Assembly: GCF_003480255.1 (NCBI RefSeq)
Contig: NZ_QUIN01000004.1
Span: forward strand, 39,984 to 103,983
Direction of reading: 5' to 3'
Length of the DNA stretch: 64,000 nt
Origin: Erysipelatoclostridium sp. AM42-17
Lineage (GTDB): Bacteria > Bacillota_I > Bacilli_A > Erysipelotrichales > Coprobacillaceae
Within the stretch, counting starts at the first letter, position 1. Each line of letters opens with the position of its first letter. The notes beneath the pieces were generated by a model. It searched no databases. It saw only the letters and a list, made by a program, of their open reading frames with translations, and was not told where the DNA came from. Positions 52,288-63,201 of the stretch are shown here, in pieces. The position numbers were made by a program, and so were the translations under genes.

Positions 52288-54146
52288 TGGCAAGACAAAT
52301 AACAAGTGCTAAACCAAAAAATCTAAAAAAAACGTTAGCTTCTTTTAAAAAATATATCGGTTTACATAAAATATCATTTGTTTTAATTGCTTTATTAGTT
52401 ATTATGAGTACTTCAATTAGTTTATGGGGAACTTATTCGATTAAAACAGTCGTTAATGAATATGTATTAAAAAATGATTTTCATGGTTTGATTCAATTTA
52501 TTATTTTTATGGCTATTATTTATTTTATTGGGGCAACGAGTACGGCTATTTATAAACAACTCATGGTTCATACAGCGCAAAGTATTGTTCAAGAAATGAG
52601 AAATGATTTATTTTCTAAAATGCAAAAATTACCTATTACGTATTTTGATCAACATCCTCATGGAGAAATCATGAGTCGATTTACTAATGATTTAGACACG
52701 GTTCAAGATGCTTTAAATAATTGCTTTGATACATTGATTCAAAGTTTTATTATGATTACAGGAACTTTATTTTTAATTTTTGTTTTAAGTTGGCAATTAT
52801 CTCTTATTGTATTTGCTTCAATGATTGTCATGTATTTTTTAATCCAATATCTTACTAAAAAAAGCAAAATATATTTTAAAAAACAACAAGCTTCTATGGG
52901 GATACTCAATGGTTTTATTGAAGAAATGATAGATGGGAGTAAAGTTGTTAAAGTATTCAATCATGAAGTAGAAAATTCAAAAGAATTTGATCAAAAAAAT
53001 CAAGATTTATTTCATGAAGCAGTAGAAGCATTAACCTTCTCTGGAAGAACTATTCCTACTGTAGTGAGTATTTCATATTTTAATTATGCTTTAGTTGCAA
53101 CTGTAGGTGGATTGTTTGCAATAAATGGTGTGATGGATATTGGTAGTTTATCGTCTTACTTGGTGTTTGTTAGACAAACAGCCATGCCAATTAATCAGTT
53201 TACACAACAACTTAACTTTATTTTAGCTGCGATGGCGGGGGCTGAAAGAATATTTGATTTGATGAATGAGATAGAAGAAATTGATGAAGGTCAAGTTACT
53301 TTATGCAGGGTCAATATTAATGAAAATGGTTTAATGGAAGAAACTAATGTAAATACTGGACATTGGGCATGGCGTCATCCTCGAAAAGATGGAACTGTTG
53401 AATTAGTTGAATTAAAAGGAGATGTACGTTTTCATCATGTTGATTTTGGATATCAAGAAAATCATATGATTTTAAAAAATATAGAATTGTTTGCTAAACC
53501 GGGTCAAAAAATTGCTTTTGTAGGAAGTACAGGTGCTGGAAAAACAACAATTATTAATTTGATTAATCGTTTTTATGATATCAATAAAGGAAGTATTACT
53601 TATGACGGTATTGATGTTAAATTAATTAAAAAAGATGATTTAAGACATTCTATATCTATTGTTTTACAAGATACACATTTATTTAGTGGTACTATTAGAG
53701 ATAATATTCGTTATGGTAAGTTAGATGCGAGTGATAAGGAGGTAGAGGAGGCAGCCAAACTTGCTAATGCTGATGGTTTTATTAGAAGATTGCCTCAAGG
53801 ATATGATACTTATTTAAGTGGTGATGGGGCAAACTTGTCTCAAGGACAACGACAATTATTAGCAATCGCAAGAGCAGCTATTGCTAATCCACCAGTTTTG
53901 ATTCTTGATGAAGCGACAAGTTCTATTGATACGAGAACTGAAAAATTAATTGAAAAGGGAATGGATCGCTTAATGGAAAATCGAACAGTATTTGTAATAG
54001 CACATCGTCTTTCAACTGTTAAAGATGCAAATGCAATTATGGTCATGGATCATGGTAAAATTATTGAACGAGGAAATCATGACGATTTATTAAATAATAA
54101 GGGTCGTTATTATGAATTATATACAGGGAAAACAGAATTAGATTAA
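52287..54146 (+). CDS. ABC exporter half-transporter 2 (TMD-NBD), catalytic partner
   Basis: 619 residues. Six-TM domain about 15-320, an inserted linker (about 340-385) rich in Asn and Glu, and an NBD with Walker A GSTGAGKTT near 413, signature LSQGQRQ near 516 (Gln for Gly) and Walker B LILDEATSSIDTRTE with the catalytic Glu. It starts on the last base of subunit 1's stop. The pair forms one exporter; substrate unknown. Confidence 0.93.
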   Translation: MARQITSAKPKNLKKTLASFKKYIGLHKISFVLIALLVIMSTSISLWGTYSIKTVVNEYVLKNDFHGLIQFIIFMAIIYFIGATSTAIYKQLMVHTAQSIVQEMRNDLFSKMQKLPITYFDQHPHGEIMSRFTNDLDTVQDALNNCFDTLIQSFIMITGTLFLIFVLSWQLSLIVFASMIVMYFLIQYLTKKSKIYFKKQQASMGILNGFIEEMIDGSKVVKVFNHEVENSKEFDQKNQDLFHEAVEALTFSGRTIPTVVSISYFNYALVATVGGLFAINGVMDIGSLSSYLVFVRQTAMPINQFTQQLNFILAAMAGAERIFDLMNEIEEIDEGQVTLCRVNINENGLMEETNVNTGHWAWRHPRKDGTVELVELKGDVRFHHVDFGYQENHMILKNIELFAKPGQKIAFVGSTGAGKTTIINLINRFYDINKGSITYDGIDVKLIKKDDLRHSISIVLQDTHLFSGTIRDNIRYGKLDASDKEVEEAAKLANADGFIRRLPQGYDTYLSGDGANLSQGQRQLLAIARAAIANPPVLILDEATSSIDTRTEKLIEKGMDRLMENRTVFVIAHRLSTVKDANAIMVMDHGKIIERGNHDDLLNNKGRYYELYTGKTELD

Positions 54147-54174
54147 AGGCACTACATAACGAAGTGTCTTTTTT
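54146..54174 (+). terminator. Terminator after ABC exporter
   Basis: AAGGCACT (54146-54153) pairs with AGTGTCTT (54163-54170, one G-U), then Ts. Confidence 0.75.
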
Positions 54175-54175
54175 G

Positions 54176-54248
54176 TTTAGTAAAACTGATTATATTTACT
54201 TAAATGTTTAGTAAATATAATTGACTTTGTTTACTTAAATGATACAAT
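54176..54248 (+). promoter_or_regulatory. gal operon promoter with GalR-like operators
   Basis: TTGACT (54221-54226) and TACAAT (54243-54248) are 16 bp apart. TTTAGTAAA occurs at 54176-54184 and 54207-54215 (31 bp apart), and TTTACTTAAA at 54195-54204 and 54230-54239, the latter between the -35 and -10 boxes. The same TTTAGTAAA words flank the promoter of the LacI-type gene at 61828. Confidence 0.7.
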
Positions 54249-54273
54249 TATAGTGTATGAATGGGGGATAAAT

Positions 54274-55761
54274 ATGAATCATCAAATAAATCGACTTATC
54301 CAATATGGATTACAACATCAACTTATAAGCAAATGGGATCAAGATTACAGCATTAACTTATTATTAGATTTGTTTCAACTAGAAGATTTTCAAAAAGAAA
54401 CCATTTGCGAACCATTAGAAAGATGTGATGATATTTTAAATCATATGCTAGATTATGCATGTCTTCATGGTATTATTAACGATACTGTTACTGAACGTGA
54501 CTTGTTTGACACGCGGATTATGAATTGTCTTATGCCACGACCTAGTGAAGTCATTAATCAGTTTAATCAGCTTTATTTACATTCACCAAGGGAAGCTACT
54601 CAGTATTTCTATCATCTGTCTTTAAGTTCTCATTATATTCGAAAAGAAAGAATTGAAAAAAATATCTCTTTTAAACGTTTTAGTCAATATAGCGAATTTG
54701 AAATTACAATTAACTTGTCTAAACCTGAAAAAGATCCTAAAGAAATTGCAAAAATGAAAAATGTAAAATCGAGAGGGTATCCAAAATGTTTATTATGTAA
54801 AGAAAATGTAGGTTATGCAGGAAGAATGAATCATCCAGCACGACAAAATCATCGTATTATCCCTGTAGAACTAGATCACAGTCAATACTATTTACAATAT
54901 TCACCTTACGTTTACTACAATGAACATTGTATTGTTTTTAATGAATCGCATATACCGATGGTAATCAATAAAGAGACATTTAAAAAATTACTTTCTTTTG
55001 TTGAACAGTTTCCACACTACATGTTAGGAAGTAATGCTGATTTACCAATTGTCGGAGGTTCAATTTTAAGTCATGATCATTTTCAAGGTGGATGTCATCA
55101 TTTTCCAATAGAAAAAGCAGAAATTATTAAAACAATACATCAAGATGCTTTTCCTCAATTAAAAATTGAAATTGTTAAATGGCCTTTATCAACAATTCGT
55201 TTGACTTCTAAAAATAAAGAGGATGTGATTGAATATAGTGATAAGATATTAAGTAATTGGATTCATTATAGTAATCCTTCTTTACAAATTTTAGCTTATA
55301 GTGATCAAACAAGACATAATACCGTCACGCCTATTGCAAGAATGGTAAATGGAGAATATCAAATGGATATTGTATTAAGAAATAATCGTACAAATGAACA
55401 ATATCCTGACGGCATTTTCCATCCTCATCAAAATTTGCACCATATTAAAAAAGAAAATATTGGTTTAATTGAAGTAATGGGACTTGCTGTTTTACCAGCA
55501 CGATTAAAAAATGAATTAACTTTATTGAAAGATTGTTTATTAGGTAATAAGAATATTGATGAAATCGATGAAATAAAAAAACATAAATCATGGTATGTAC
55601 AATTAAAAAATCAATACCAAATGAGTAAAACAAATGTAGACGAAATATTAAGTCAAGAACTTACCAATAAATATGTTCAAGTATTAGAAGATGCTGGTGT
55701 TTTCAAAATGAATGATGAAGGCATCGGTGCCTTTGTTTCTTTTGTAGAAAATATAGAATAA
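54274..55761 (+). CDS. galT: UDP-glucose-hexose-1-phosphate uridylyltransferase (Firmicute type)
   Basis: 495 residues from ATG 54274 after GGGGGAT. It belongs to the longer GalT class of Firmicutes: PRPSEVINQFNQLY, GYPKCLLCKENVGYAGRMNHPARQNHRIIP and ILSHDHFQGGCHHFP (active-site HxH-like segment). It exchanges UMP between UDP-glucose and galactose-1-phosphate in the Leloir pathway. First gene of galT-galM-galK; galE is not in the window. Confidence 0.94.
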   Translation: MNHQINRLIQYGLQHQLISKWDQDYSINLLLDLFQLEDFQKETICEPLERCDDILNHMLDYACLHGIINDTVTERDLFDTRIMNCLMPRPSEVINQFNQLYLHSPREATQYFYHLSLSSHYIRKERIEKNISFKRFSQYSEFEITINLSKPEKDPKEIAKMKNVKSRGYPKCLLCKENVGYAGRMNHPARQNHRIIPVELDHSQYYLQYSPYVYYNEHCIVFNESHIPMVINKETFKKLLSFVEQFPHYMLGSNADLPIVGGSILSHDHFQGGCHHFPIEKAEIIKTIHQDAFPQLKIEIVKWPLSTIRLTSKNKEDVIEYSDKILSNWIHYSNPSLQILAYSDQTRHNTVTPIARMVNGEYQMDIVLRNNRTNEQYPDGIFHPHQNLHHIKKENIGLIEVMGLAVLPARLKNELTLLKDCLLGNKNIDEIDEIKKHKSWYVQLKNQYQMSKTNVDEILSQELTNKYVQVLEDAGVFKMNDEGIGAFVSFVENIE

Positions 55762-55773
55762 GAGGAGATAAAT

Positions 55774-56787
55774 ATGATTACAGTAACAAAAAAAATAGAT
55801 GATCAAATTGATTTACTTACAATGAAAAATGATGAATTAGAAATCGTTGTATCTAATTATGGATGTACAATTGTTAAAGTTTTAATGAAAGATAAAGAAG
55901 GAAATAGAGATGATGTTGTTTTAGGATATGATGATTTCAGTCAATATCAAACCTTAGATGCCTATCTTGGTGCTTTAGTTGGTAGAGTGGCTAATCGTAT
56001 AAAAAAGGGAGAATTTACATTAAATGGTGAAACATATCATCTGCCTATTAATAATGGTCCTAATTCATTACATGGTGGGATTAAGGGCTTTTCATATCAA
56101 GTATTTGATTACCAAATTGTTAATGATTACACAATAGAATTTCATTATGTATCTAAAGATGGTGAAGAAGGTTATCCTGGAGAACTAGATTTTAAAGCAA
56201 TCTATACTTTGAATCATGATACACTTACGATACGTTATCTTGCTTCTTCATCAAAAGACACACTGATCAATATTACTAATCATTCATATTTTAATTTATC
56301 AGGTAAAAGAGAAAATATTTATCGACATTTATTAAAAGTACATGCTCATCAATTTGCATGTGTAGACAAAGATGGTTTAACAACTGGCAAAATGAGAGAT
56401 GTAACTGATACACCATTTGATTTTAATGAATTTTCTTATATTGGTGAAAGAGTAGAGATGGAAGATGAGCAGTTAAAATTGGGTAATGGTTTTGATCATC
56501 CATTTATTTTCAATAAAAAAGAAAATCAAGTGGAATTATTTCATCAAGGAACAGGTAGAAAATTAACAGTATCAACAACTTTACCAGGGGCTCAAATTTA
56601 TACAGCCAATTATTTAGATGGTCGTTTAGGCAAAGAAGGACAACATTATTATCAAAGAGATGCTGTTTGTATTGAAACTCAAAATTTACCAGATGCGATT
56701 CATATTGAAAAAAATCCAAGTACAATTTTAAAGAAAGGAGATTTATATGATGAAACAACATCATATAAGTTTGAGGTGATTAAATAA
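55774..56787 (+). CDS. galM: Aldose 1-epimerase (mutarotase)
   Basis: 337 residues. VGRVANRIKKGEFTLNGE contains the conserved NR; NNGPNSLHGGIKGF, ITNHSYFNLSG (catalytic His) and the terminal VCIETQNLPDAIH (catalytic Glu) match GalM. It interconverts galactose anomers for GalK. SD AGAGGAGA; overlaps galK by one base. Confidence 0.94.
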   Translation: MITVTKKIDDQIDLLTMKNDELEIVVSNYGCTIVKVLMKDKEGNRDDVVLGYDDFSQYQTLDAYLGALVGRVANRIKKGEFTLNGETYHLPINNGPNSLHGGIKGFSYQVFDYQIVNDYTIEFHYVSKDGEEGYPGELDFKAIYTLNHDTLTIRYLASSSKDTLINITNHSYFNLSGKRENIYRHLLKVHAHQFACVDKDGLTTGKMRDVTDTPFDFNEFSYIGERVEMEDEQLKLGNGFDHPFIFNKKENQVELFHQGTGRKLTVSTTLPGAQIYTANYLDGRLGKEGQHYYQRDAVCIETQNLPDAIHIEKNPSTILKKGDLYDETTSYKFEVIK

Positions 56788-58067
56788 TGAAAAAAGCGAG
56801 TTTAATTATTGAAGATATTAAAAACAATCAACTTAATTCAACATTTGAAACAATTTATGTTGATACAAATCTTATTGAAGGACAAAAAGAAAGATATATT
56901 CAAGCACTTCACAAATATATTGAAGTATATGGTGATCAAGAAGTTGAAATCTATAGTACTCCTGGAAGAAGTGAAGTATGTGGTAATCATACTGATCATC
57001 AACATGGTGAAGTCCTTGCTGCAGCAATCAATCTTGATATGATTGCAGTTGTTTCTAAAAAAGATAAAGGAGTTAAAGTATTATCGGATGATTATGATAT
57101 TCGTGAAATTCCTATATATGATTTAGAAATGAAAGAAAATGAGAAAGAAAGTTCAGAAGGACTTATTCGTGGCGTACTCGCAAAATATCAAGATTTAGGA
57201 TATCAAATTGGTGGCTTTAATGCATATATGACAAGTGATGTTTTACAAGGATCAGGACTCTCTTCATCAGCTGCTTTTGAAGTAATGATTGGAACAATTT
57301 TATCAGGTTTATATAATGAAATGAAAATTGATCCTGTTGTCATTGGTCAAGTTGGCCAATATGCAGAAAATGTATATTTTGGCAAACCTTGTGGTCTAAT
57401 GGATCAATGTGCTTGTTCGGTCGGAAGCTTAATTCATATTGATTTTAAAGATCCTCAGCAACCATTTGTTGAAAAAATAAATGTGGATTTTAAAGAATTT
57501 AAACATAGTTTATGTATTGTTGATGTACATGCGTCTCATGCCGATTTAACACAAGATTATGCTTCTATCCCTTATGAAATGAAAGAAGTCGCTCATTATT
57601 TTAATAAAGAATTTTTACGCGATGTAGATGAACAAGAATTTTATCAACATATTCCTCAAATAAGAGAAACTTTACAAAATGATCGAGCAGTTTTACGTGC
57701 TATTCACTTATTTGCAGAAAATAAGCGTGTTGAAAAAATTGTATCGGCATTAAACAATAAAGATTTCGAAACATTCAAAATGATTATTAGTGAATCAGGA
57801 AATAGTTCATTCCAATATTTACAAAATATCTATTCTAATCAATATACTACAAAACAAGCGGTTTCTTTAGCTTTGGCTTTATCTAAGGATATTTTAAAAA
57901 ATCATGGTGTTTGTCGTGTACATGGTGGTGGTTTTGCAGGAACAATTCAAGCCTTTGTAGAAGATGATTATGTTGATACTTATAAACAACAAATTGAAAA
58001 GTATTTTGGTAAAGATTCTTGCCATGTTTTAAAGGTAAGAGGTGTTGGTGGAACGAAGGTTTATTAG
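56787..58067 (+). CDS. galK: Galactokinase
   Basis: 426 residues. GHMP kinase: STPGRSEVCGNHTDHQHGEVL is the galactokinase signature (an Asn for the usual Glu in GEHTD), LQGSGLSSSAAFEVMIG the ATP motif, and CRVHGGGFAGTIQAF the third motif. GLMDQCACSVG holds the catalytic Asp. Converts galactose to galactose-1-phosphate. Confidence 0.94.
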   Translation: MKKASLIIEDIKNNQLNSTFETIYVDTNLIEGQKERYIQALHKYIEVYGDQEVEIYSTPGRSEVCGNHTDHQHGEVLAAAINLDMIAVVSKKDKGVKVLSDDYDIREIPIYDLEMKENEKESSEGLIRGVLAKYQDLGYQIGGFNAYMTSDVLQGSGLSSSAAFEVMIGTILSGLYNEMKIDPVVIGQVGQYAENVYFGKPCGLMDQCACSVGSLIHIDFKDPQQPFVEKINVDFKEFKHSLCIVDVHASHADLTQDYASIPYEMKEVAHYFNKEFLRDVDEQEFYQHIPQIRETLQNDRAVLRAIHLFAENKRVEKIVSALNNKDFETFKMIISESGNSSFQYLQNIYSNQYTTKQAVSLALALSKDILKNHGVCRVHGGGFAGTIQAFVEDDYVDTYKQQIEKYFGKDSCHVLKVRGVGGTKVY

Positions 58068-58097
58068 CCCATACTTTGTAATATGAAGGAGAAAAAT

Positions 58098-58982
58098 ATG
58101 AACCAATTTATTGATTTGCATATGCATAGTTATTATAGTGATGATGGTGAATATACACCTTGTCAGTTAGTTGAAATGGCTCATCAAAAAGGCATAAAAA
58201 TTATGGCTATTGCTGATCATAATTATGTAAAAGCTAATCAAGAAGCTTTGAAAGAAGCAAATAAATATAGTATGAGTTATATTCCAGCTATTGAAATTGA
58301 TTGTACTTTTAAAGATATTGATTTGCATGTTTTAGGTTATGGTATTTCATCTAGCCAATTTAATGAATTAGGAGATGCTATATTAAATCAAGAGTTGCAA
58401 GCTAGTGAAAAGAAGATTCAACTTGTTGAACAATTAGGTTTTCAAGTTAATCGAGATAAACTTGCTGAGTTGACGAATACGGGTGTTTATACCGGTGAAA
58501 TGTTTGGAGAGCTTTTATTAAATGACGAACGATATCATGATCATGAGTTATTAAAACCTTATCGTCAAGGAGGAAGTCGTAGTGATAATCCTTATGTTAA
58601 CTTTTATTGGGATTATTTTTCACAAGGGAGACCTTGTTATGTACCGATTGTTTTTCCCTCTTTAAACAAAGTAATTGACCTAATTCATCATGATGGCGGG
58701 ATTGCAGTTTTAGCACATCCTGGACAAAACTTAAAAGGAAGATTTGAAGTGTTTGATGATATGATTAAATTAGGTATTGATGGCGTAGAATCCTTTTCAA
58801 GTTATCATAATCAAGAAACTAATGATTATTTTTATCGTAAGGCTATTAAAAATCATTTGATGTATACTTGTGGTAGTGATTTTCATGGTAAAACGAAACC
58901 ATCAATTAAACTTGGACAAATGGGATGTTTTATTGATGAACACGAAATAGAAGAACAACTAAAAAAATATAATTTAATTTAA
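58098..58982 (+). CDS. PHP-domain phosphoesterase
   Basis: 294 residues from ATG 58098 after AAGGAG. PHP motifs are DLHMHSYYSDDGEYTP, IADHNYV, PAIEIDC and AHPGQNLKGRF, with TCGSDFHGK at the end: the YciV/RNase AM-like PHP family (3',5'-nucleoside bisphosphate phosphatases). Its place at the end of the gal operon is 30 bases after galK with no terminator between. Confidence 0.86.
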   Translation: MNQFIDLHMHSYYSDDGEYTPCQLVEMAHQKGIKIMAIADHNYVKANQEALKEANKYSMSYIPAIEIDCTFKDIDLHVLGYGISSSQFNELGDAILNQELQASEKKIQLVEQLGFQVNRDKLAELTNTGVYTGEMFGELLLNDERYHDHELLKPYRQGGSRSDNPYVNFYWDYFSQGRPCYVPIVFPSLNKVIDLIHHDGGIAVLAHPGQNLKGRFEVFDDMIKLGIDGVESFSSYHNQETNDYFYRKAIKNHLMYTCGSDFHGKTKPSIKLGQMGCFIDEHEIEEQLKKYNLI

Positions 58983-58990
58983 AAAGCATA

Positions 58991-59021
58991 TTGACTTGAA
59001 GTTAACTTTAAACTTTATAAT
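58991..59021 (+). promoter_or_regulatory. MerR-type promoter (19-bp spacer) before DXS-family gene
   Basis: TTGACT (58991-58996) and TATAAT (59016-59021) are 19 bp apart, the over-long spacing that MerR activators correct. The spacer holds the perfect palindrome AAGTTAACTT (58999-59008) with further TT/AA symmetry. A similar promoter precedes the gene at 61990. Confidence 0.62.
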
Positions 59022-59052
59022 AGCCTCATCTTAAAGAGATGGAGGCTATTTT

Positions 59053-60807
59053 ATGTTAGAAAAGATTAATAACCCAAAAGATTTAAAACAATTAAATTTA
59101 TCTGAATTAAATGAATTAGCTGATGATTTAAGATCAACTTTAATGAATCGTTTAAGTAAAAAAGGGGGTCATTTTGGACCTAACTTTGGAATGGTAGAAG
59201 CAACAATTGCTTTACATTATGTATTTAATTCTCCTATTGATAAATTTGTTTTTGATGTATCACATCAAAGCTATTGTCATAAAATGTTGACGGGAAGAAA
59301 AGATGCTTTTGTAGCTGATGAACATTTTGGTGATGTTTCAGGATATACAAATCCTGAAGAAAGTAATCATGATTTTTTTAATGTAGGACACACTTCTACA
59401 TCTGTTAGTTTAGCATCAGGTCTTGCTAAGGGACGTGATTTGGCTGGCGGTCATGAAAATATTATTGCCATTATTGGTGATGGTTCTTTAAGTGGTGGAG
59501 AAGCATTAGAAGGATTAGATTTTGCTAGTGAATTACATAGTAATTTTATTATCGTTGTTAATGATAATGATATGTCAATTGCAGAGAACCATGGTGGTTT
59601 ATATCACAATTTAAAAGAATTAAGAGAAACAAAAGGACAATGTGAAACTAATCTTTTTAAAGCGATGAATTTAGATTATATTTATTTAGATGAAGGTAAT
59701 GATATAGGAAAACTTATTGAAACATTTAATCAAGTTAAAGATATCGACCATCCAATTGTTGTTCATATTCATACAATTAAAGGGAAAGGTTATCATGAAG
59801 CAGAAATTCATAAAGAAGATTGGCATTGGTGCATGCCTTTTAACCAAGAAAATGGACAACCATTAGATACAACATATCATCAAAATTATGGTGATTTAAC
59901 ATGTGATTATCTACTTGATAAAATGAAAAAAGATCCTCGTGTTGTTGCTGTGGTTGCAGGGGTACCGACTAATATTGGATTTACTGAAGATAAAAGAAAA
60001 CAAGCAGGAAAGCAATTTGTTGATGTTGGAATTGCTGAAGAACATGGGATTGCTTTAGTTTCGGGTATTGCTAAAAATGGTGGTAAACCTATTTTTGCGA
60101 CACATTCGAGTTTTATGCAACGTACTTATGATCAAATTAGTCAAGATTTATGTATTAATCAAAATTCAGCTACACTTATTGTAAATACGGCATCCATTTA
60201 TGGTATGAATGACATTACTCATTTAGGTATTTACGATATTGCGATGATGTCTAATATTCCAAATCTTATTTATTTGGCACCTACAAGTAAAGCAGAATAT
60301 TTTGCAATGCTTGATTGGTCAATTGAACAAAATCAGTATCCAGTAGCCATTCGTGTTCCTTGTAATGGTGTGATTGAAGATGACAGAGAAGTAGATCAAG
60401 ATTATAGTCAGTTAAATCGTTATAAAATTGAAAAATTAGGTGAGAAAGTGGCTATTTTAGCCTTAGGTGACTTCTATCAAATTGGTGAAGAATTAGCCAG
60501 TGAAGTTGAAAAACAATGTGGATTTGTACCGACACTTATTAATCCTCGTTATATTACTGGCATCGATGAAACAGTTTTAACTTCATTAAAAGACTATCAA
60601 TTAATTATTACTTTAGAAGATGGTATTCTAGATGGTGGCTTTGGTGAAAAAATCAGTCGTTATTTTGGATTAAGTGATGTAAAAGTAAAGAACTATGGTT
60701 TCAAAAAAGAATTCTTAGATCGTTATGATTTCCATGATATTTTAGAAAAAGAAGGTATTACAATTAACCAAATGCTGAATTTAATCAAAAATACAATTCA
60801 ATCATAA
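59053..60807 (+). CDS. 1-deoxy-D-xylulose-5-phosphate synthase-family enzyme
   Basis: 584 residues, shorter than typical DXS (about 620). TPP-binding motif GDGSLSGGEALEGLDFASEL followed by NDNDMSIAENHG; the pyrimidine domain starts FVDVGIAEEHGIALVSG with the catalytic Glu. SHQSYCHKMLTGRKDAF and NVGHTSTSVSLASGLAKGRDL are DXS-like. It could be the housekeeping Dxs or a paralogue with another aldehyde acceptor; its inducible-looking promoter argues for the latter. Its own unit. Confidence 0.85.
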   Translation: MLEKINNPKDLKQLNLSELNELADDLRSTLMNRLSKKGGHFGPNFGMVEATIALHYVFNSPIDKFVFDVSHQSYCHKMLTGRKDAFVADEHFGDVSGYTNPEESNHDFFNVGHTSTSVSLASGLAKGRDLAGGHENIIAIIGDGSLSGGEALEGLDFASELHSNFIIVVNDNDMSIAENHGGLYHNLKELRETKGQCETNLFKAMNLDYIYLDEGNDIGKLIETFNQVKDIDHPIVVHIHTIKGKGYHEAEIHKEDWHWCMPFNQENGQPLDTTYHQNYGDLTCDYLLDKMKKDPRVVAVVAGVPTNIGFTEDKRKQAGKQFVDVGIAEEHGIALVSGIAKNGGKPIFATHSSFMQRTYDQISQDLCINQNSATLIVNTASIYGMNDITHLGIYDIAMMSNIPNLIYLAPTSKAEYFAMLDWSIEQNQYPVAIRVPCNGVIEDDREVDQDYSQLNRYKIEKLGEKVAILALGDFYQIGEELASEVEKQCGFVPTLINPRYITGIDETVLTSLKDYQLIITLEDGILDGGFGEKISRYFGLSDVKVKNYGFKKEFLDRYDFHDILEKEGITINQMLNLIKNTIQS

Positions 60808-60815
60808 TACATGCT

Positions 60816-60844
60816 AAAAAATCCTACCTATTAAGGCAGGATTT

Positions 60845-60846
<2 letters not shown>
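60816..60846. terminator. Bidirectional terminator
   Basis: AAAAATCCTaCC pairs with GGcAGGATTTTT around TATTAA. It lies between the convergent DXS-family and LacI-family genes. Confidence 0.8.
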
Positions 60847-61889
<1,043 letters not shown>

Positions 61890-61939
61890 ACTCAGTTGTT
61901 CACATAATTATTCACAATGTGAATAACTTCAAAAAATAC

Positions 61940-61970
61940 TTGTCCTCAAGTTAAGTTTAAGGTTTATAAT
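61940..61970 (+). promoter_or_regulatory. MerR-type promoter (19-bp spacer) before AKR gene
   Basis: TTGTCC (61940-61945) and TATAAT (61965-61970) are 19 bp apart. The spacer region has the imperfect palindrome CCTCAAGTTAAGTTTAAGG (61944-61962). Shares AAGTTAA and the geometry with 58991-59021. Confidence 0.62.
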
Positions 61971-61989
61971 GAAATAGGAGGAAAAGGTT

Positions 61990-63111
61990 ATGGAAAAGAA
62001 ATTAGGATTTGGATTGATGAGATTACCATCATTAGATGCAAATGATCCATCAAAAATTGATATTGAAGAAACTAAAAAAATGGTTGATTCATTTATTGAA
62101 CAAGGATTTACATATTTTGATACAGCTTGGATGTATTGTGGCTTTGCTAGTGAAAATGCTGCTAAAGAAGCATTGGTTTCACGTTATCCAAGAGATGCCT
62201 ATACACTTGCTACAAAATTACATTCAGGTTTTATTAAAACAAAAGAAGATCGTGACAAAATCTTCAATGAACAATTAAGTAAAACAGGAGTAGATTTTTT
62301 TGATTATTATTTAATTCATGATATTAATTCACATAGCATTGAAACTTATAATAATTTAGAAGTTTTTGATTGGCTTCAAGAAAAGAAAAAACAAGGATTA
62401 GTCAAAACAATTGGTTTTTCATTTCATGATGGGCCAGAACTTCTTGATCAAGTTTTAACTGAACACCCAGAATTTGAATTTGTACAATTACAAATTAATT
62501 ATCTTGATTGGGACAGCGCAGGTGTGCAATCACGTAAATGTTATGAAGTAGCTACAAAACATCATATTCCTGTATTTGTTATGGAACCAGTTAAGGGAGG
62601 AACACTTGCTAATGTACCTGAAAGTGTAGAAAAGATGTTTAAAGAATATCATCCGGATATGTCTATTCCATCTTGGGCTATTCGTTTTGTTGCCAGCTTA
62701 GATAATGTTAAAATTGTTTTAAGTGGTATGTCAAATATGGCACAATTAACAGATAATACAAGTTATATGAGTGATTTTAAACCTTTAAATGATGAAGAAT
62801 ATACTTTAATTAAAAAAGCAGTTAAAGAAATTAATTCATCTATTAAGATTCCTTGTACGGGATGTTCTTATTGTACAGATGGATGTCCAATGAATATTAA
62901 TATTCCTAAATACTTCTCATTATATAATGCCGATTTACAAGAAGTAGAAAGTAAAGGATGGACACCACAAGGCGAATACTATAATAACCTTACTAAAAAA
63001 TTTGGTAAAGCAAGTGAATGTATTGAATGTGGACAATGTGAAGGTGTTTGTCCACAACATCTTGAAATTATTAAAGGATTAAAAGAAGTAGCAGCTCATT
63101 TTGAAAAATAG
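61990..63111 (+). CDS. Aldo/keto reductase with C-terminal 2x[4Fe-4S] ferredoxin-like domain
   Basis: 373 residues, same architecture as the protein at 4047. TIM barrel starts [20 protein letters not shown] and ATKLHSG are active-site segments and YLIHDIN carries the His. The tail has [12 protein letters not shown] and [15 protein letters not shown], two 4Fe-4S clusters. SD AGGAGG. Its MerR-type promoter suggests induction by a reactive aldehyde or similar. Confidence 0.9.
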   Translation: MEKKLGFGLMRLPSLDANDPSKIDIEETKKMVDSFIEQGFTYFDTAWMYCGFASENAAKEALVSRYPRDAYTLATKLHSGFIKTKEDRDKIFNEQLSKTGVDFFDYYLIHDINSHSIETYNNLEVFDWLQEKKKQGLVKTIGFSFHDGPELLDQVLTEHPEFEFVQLQINYLDWDSAGVQSRKCYEVATKHHIPVFVMEPVKGGTLANVPESVEKMFKEYHPDMSIPSWAIRFVASLDNVKIVLSGMSNMAQLTDNTSYMSDFKPLNDEEYTLIKKAVKEINSSIKIPCTGCSYCTDGCPMNINIPKYFSLYNADLQEVESKGWTPQGEYYNNLTKKFGKASECIECGQCEGVCPQHLEIIKGLKEVAAHFEK

Positions 63112-63128
63112 AACTTTGTTCTATTTTT
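63106..63128 (+). terminator. Terminator after AKR gene
   Basis: AAATAGAAC pairs with GTTCTATTT around TTT, then Ts; overlaps the stop codon. Confidence 0.8.
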
Positions 63129-63201
63129 TCTTTTATATGAAAGAATGGTTAGTTGTATATGAAATTAAAATATGATATTCTTTTTTTAAAGGAAGGATCG
63201 T

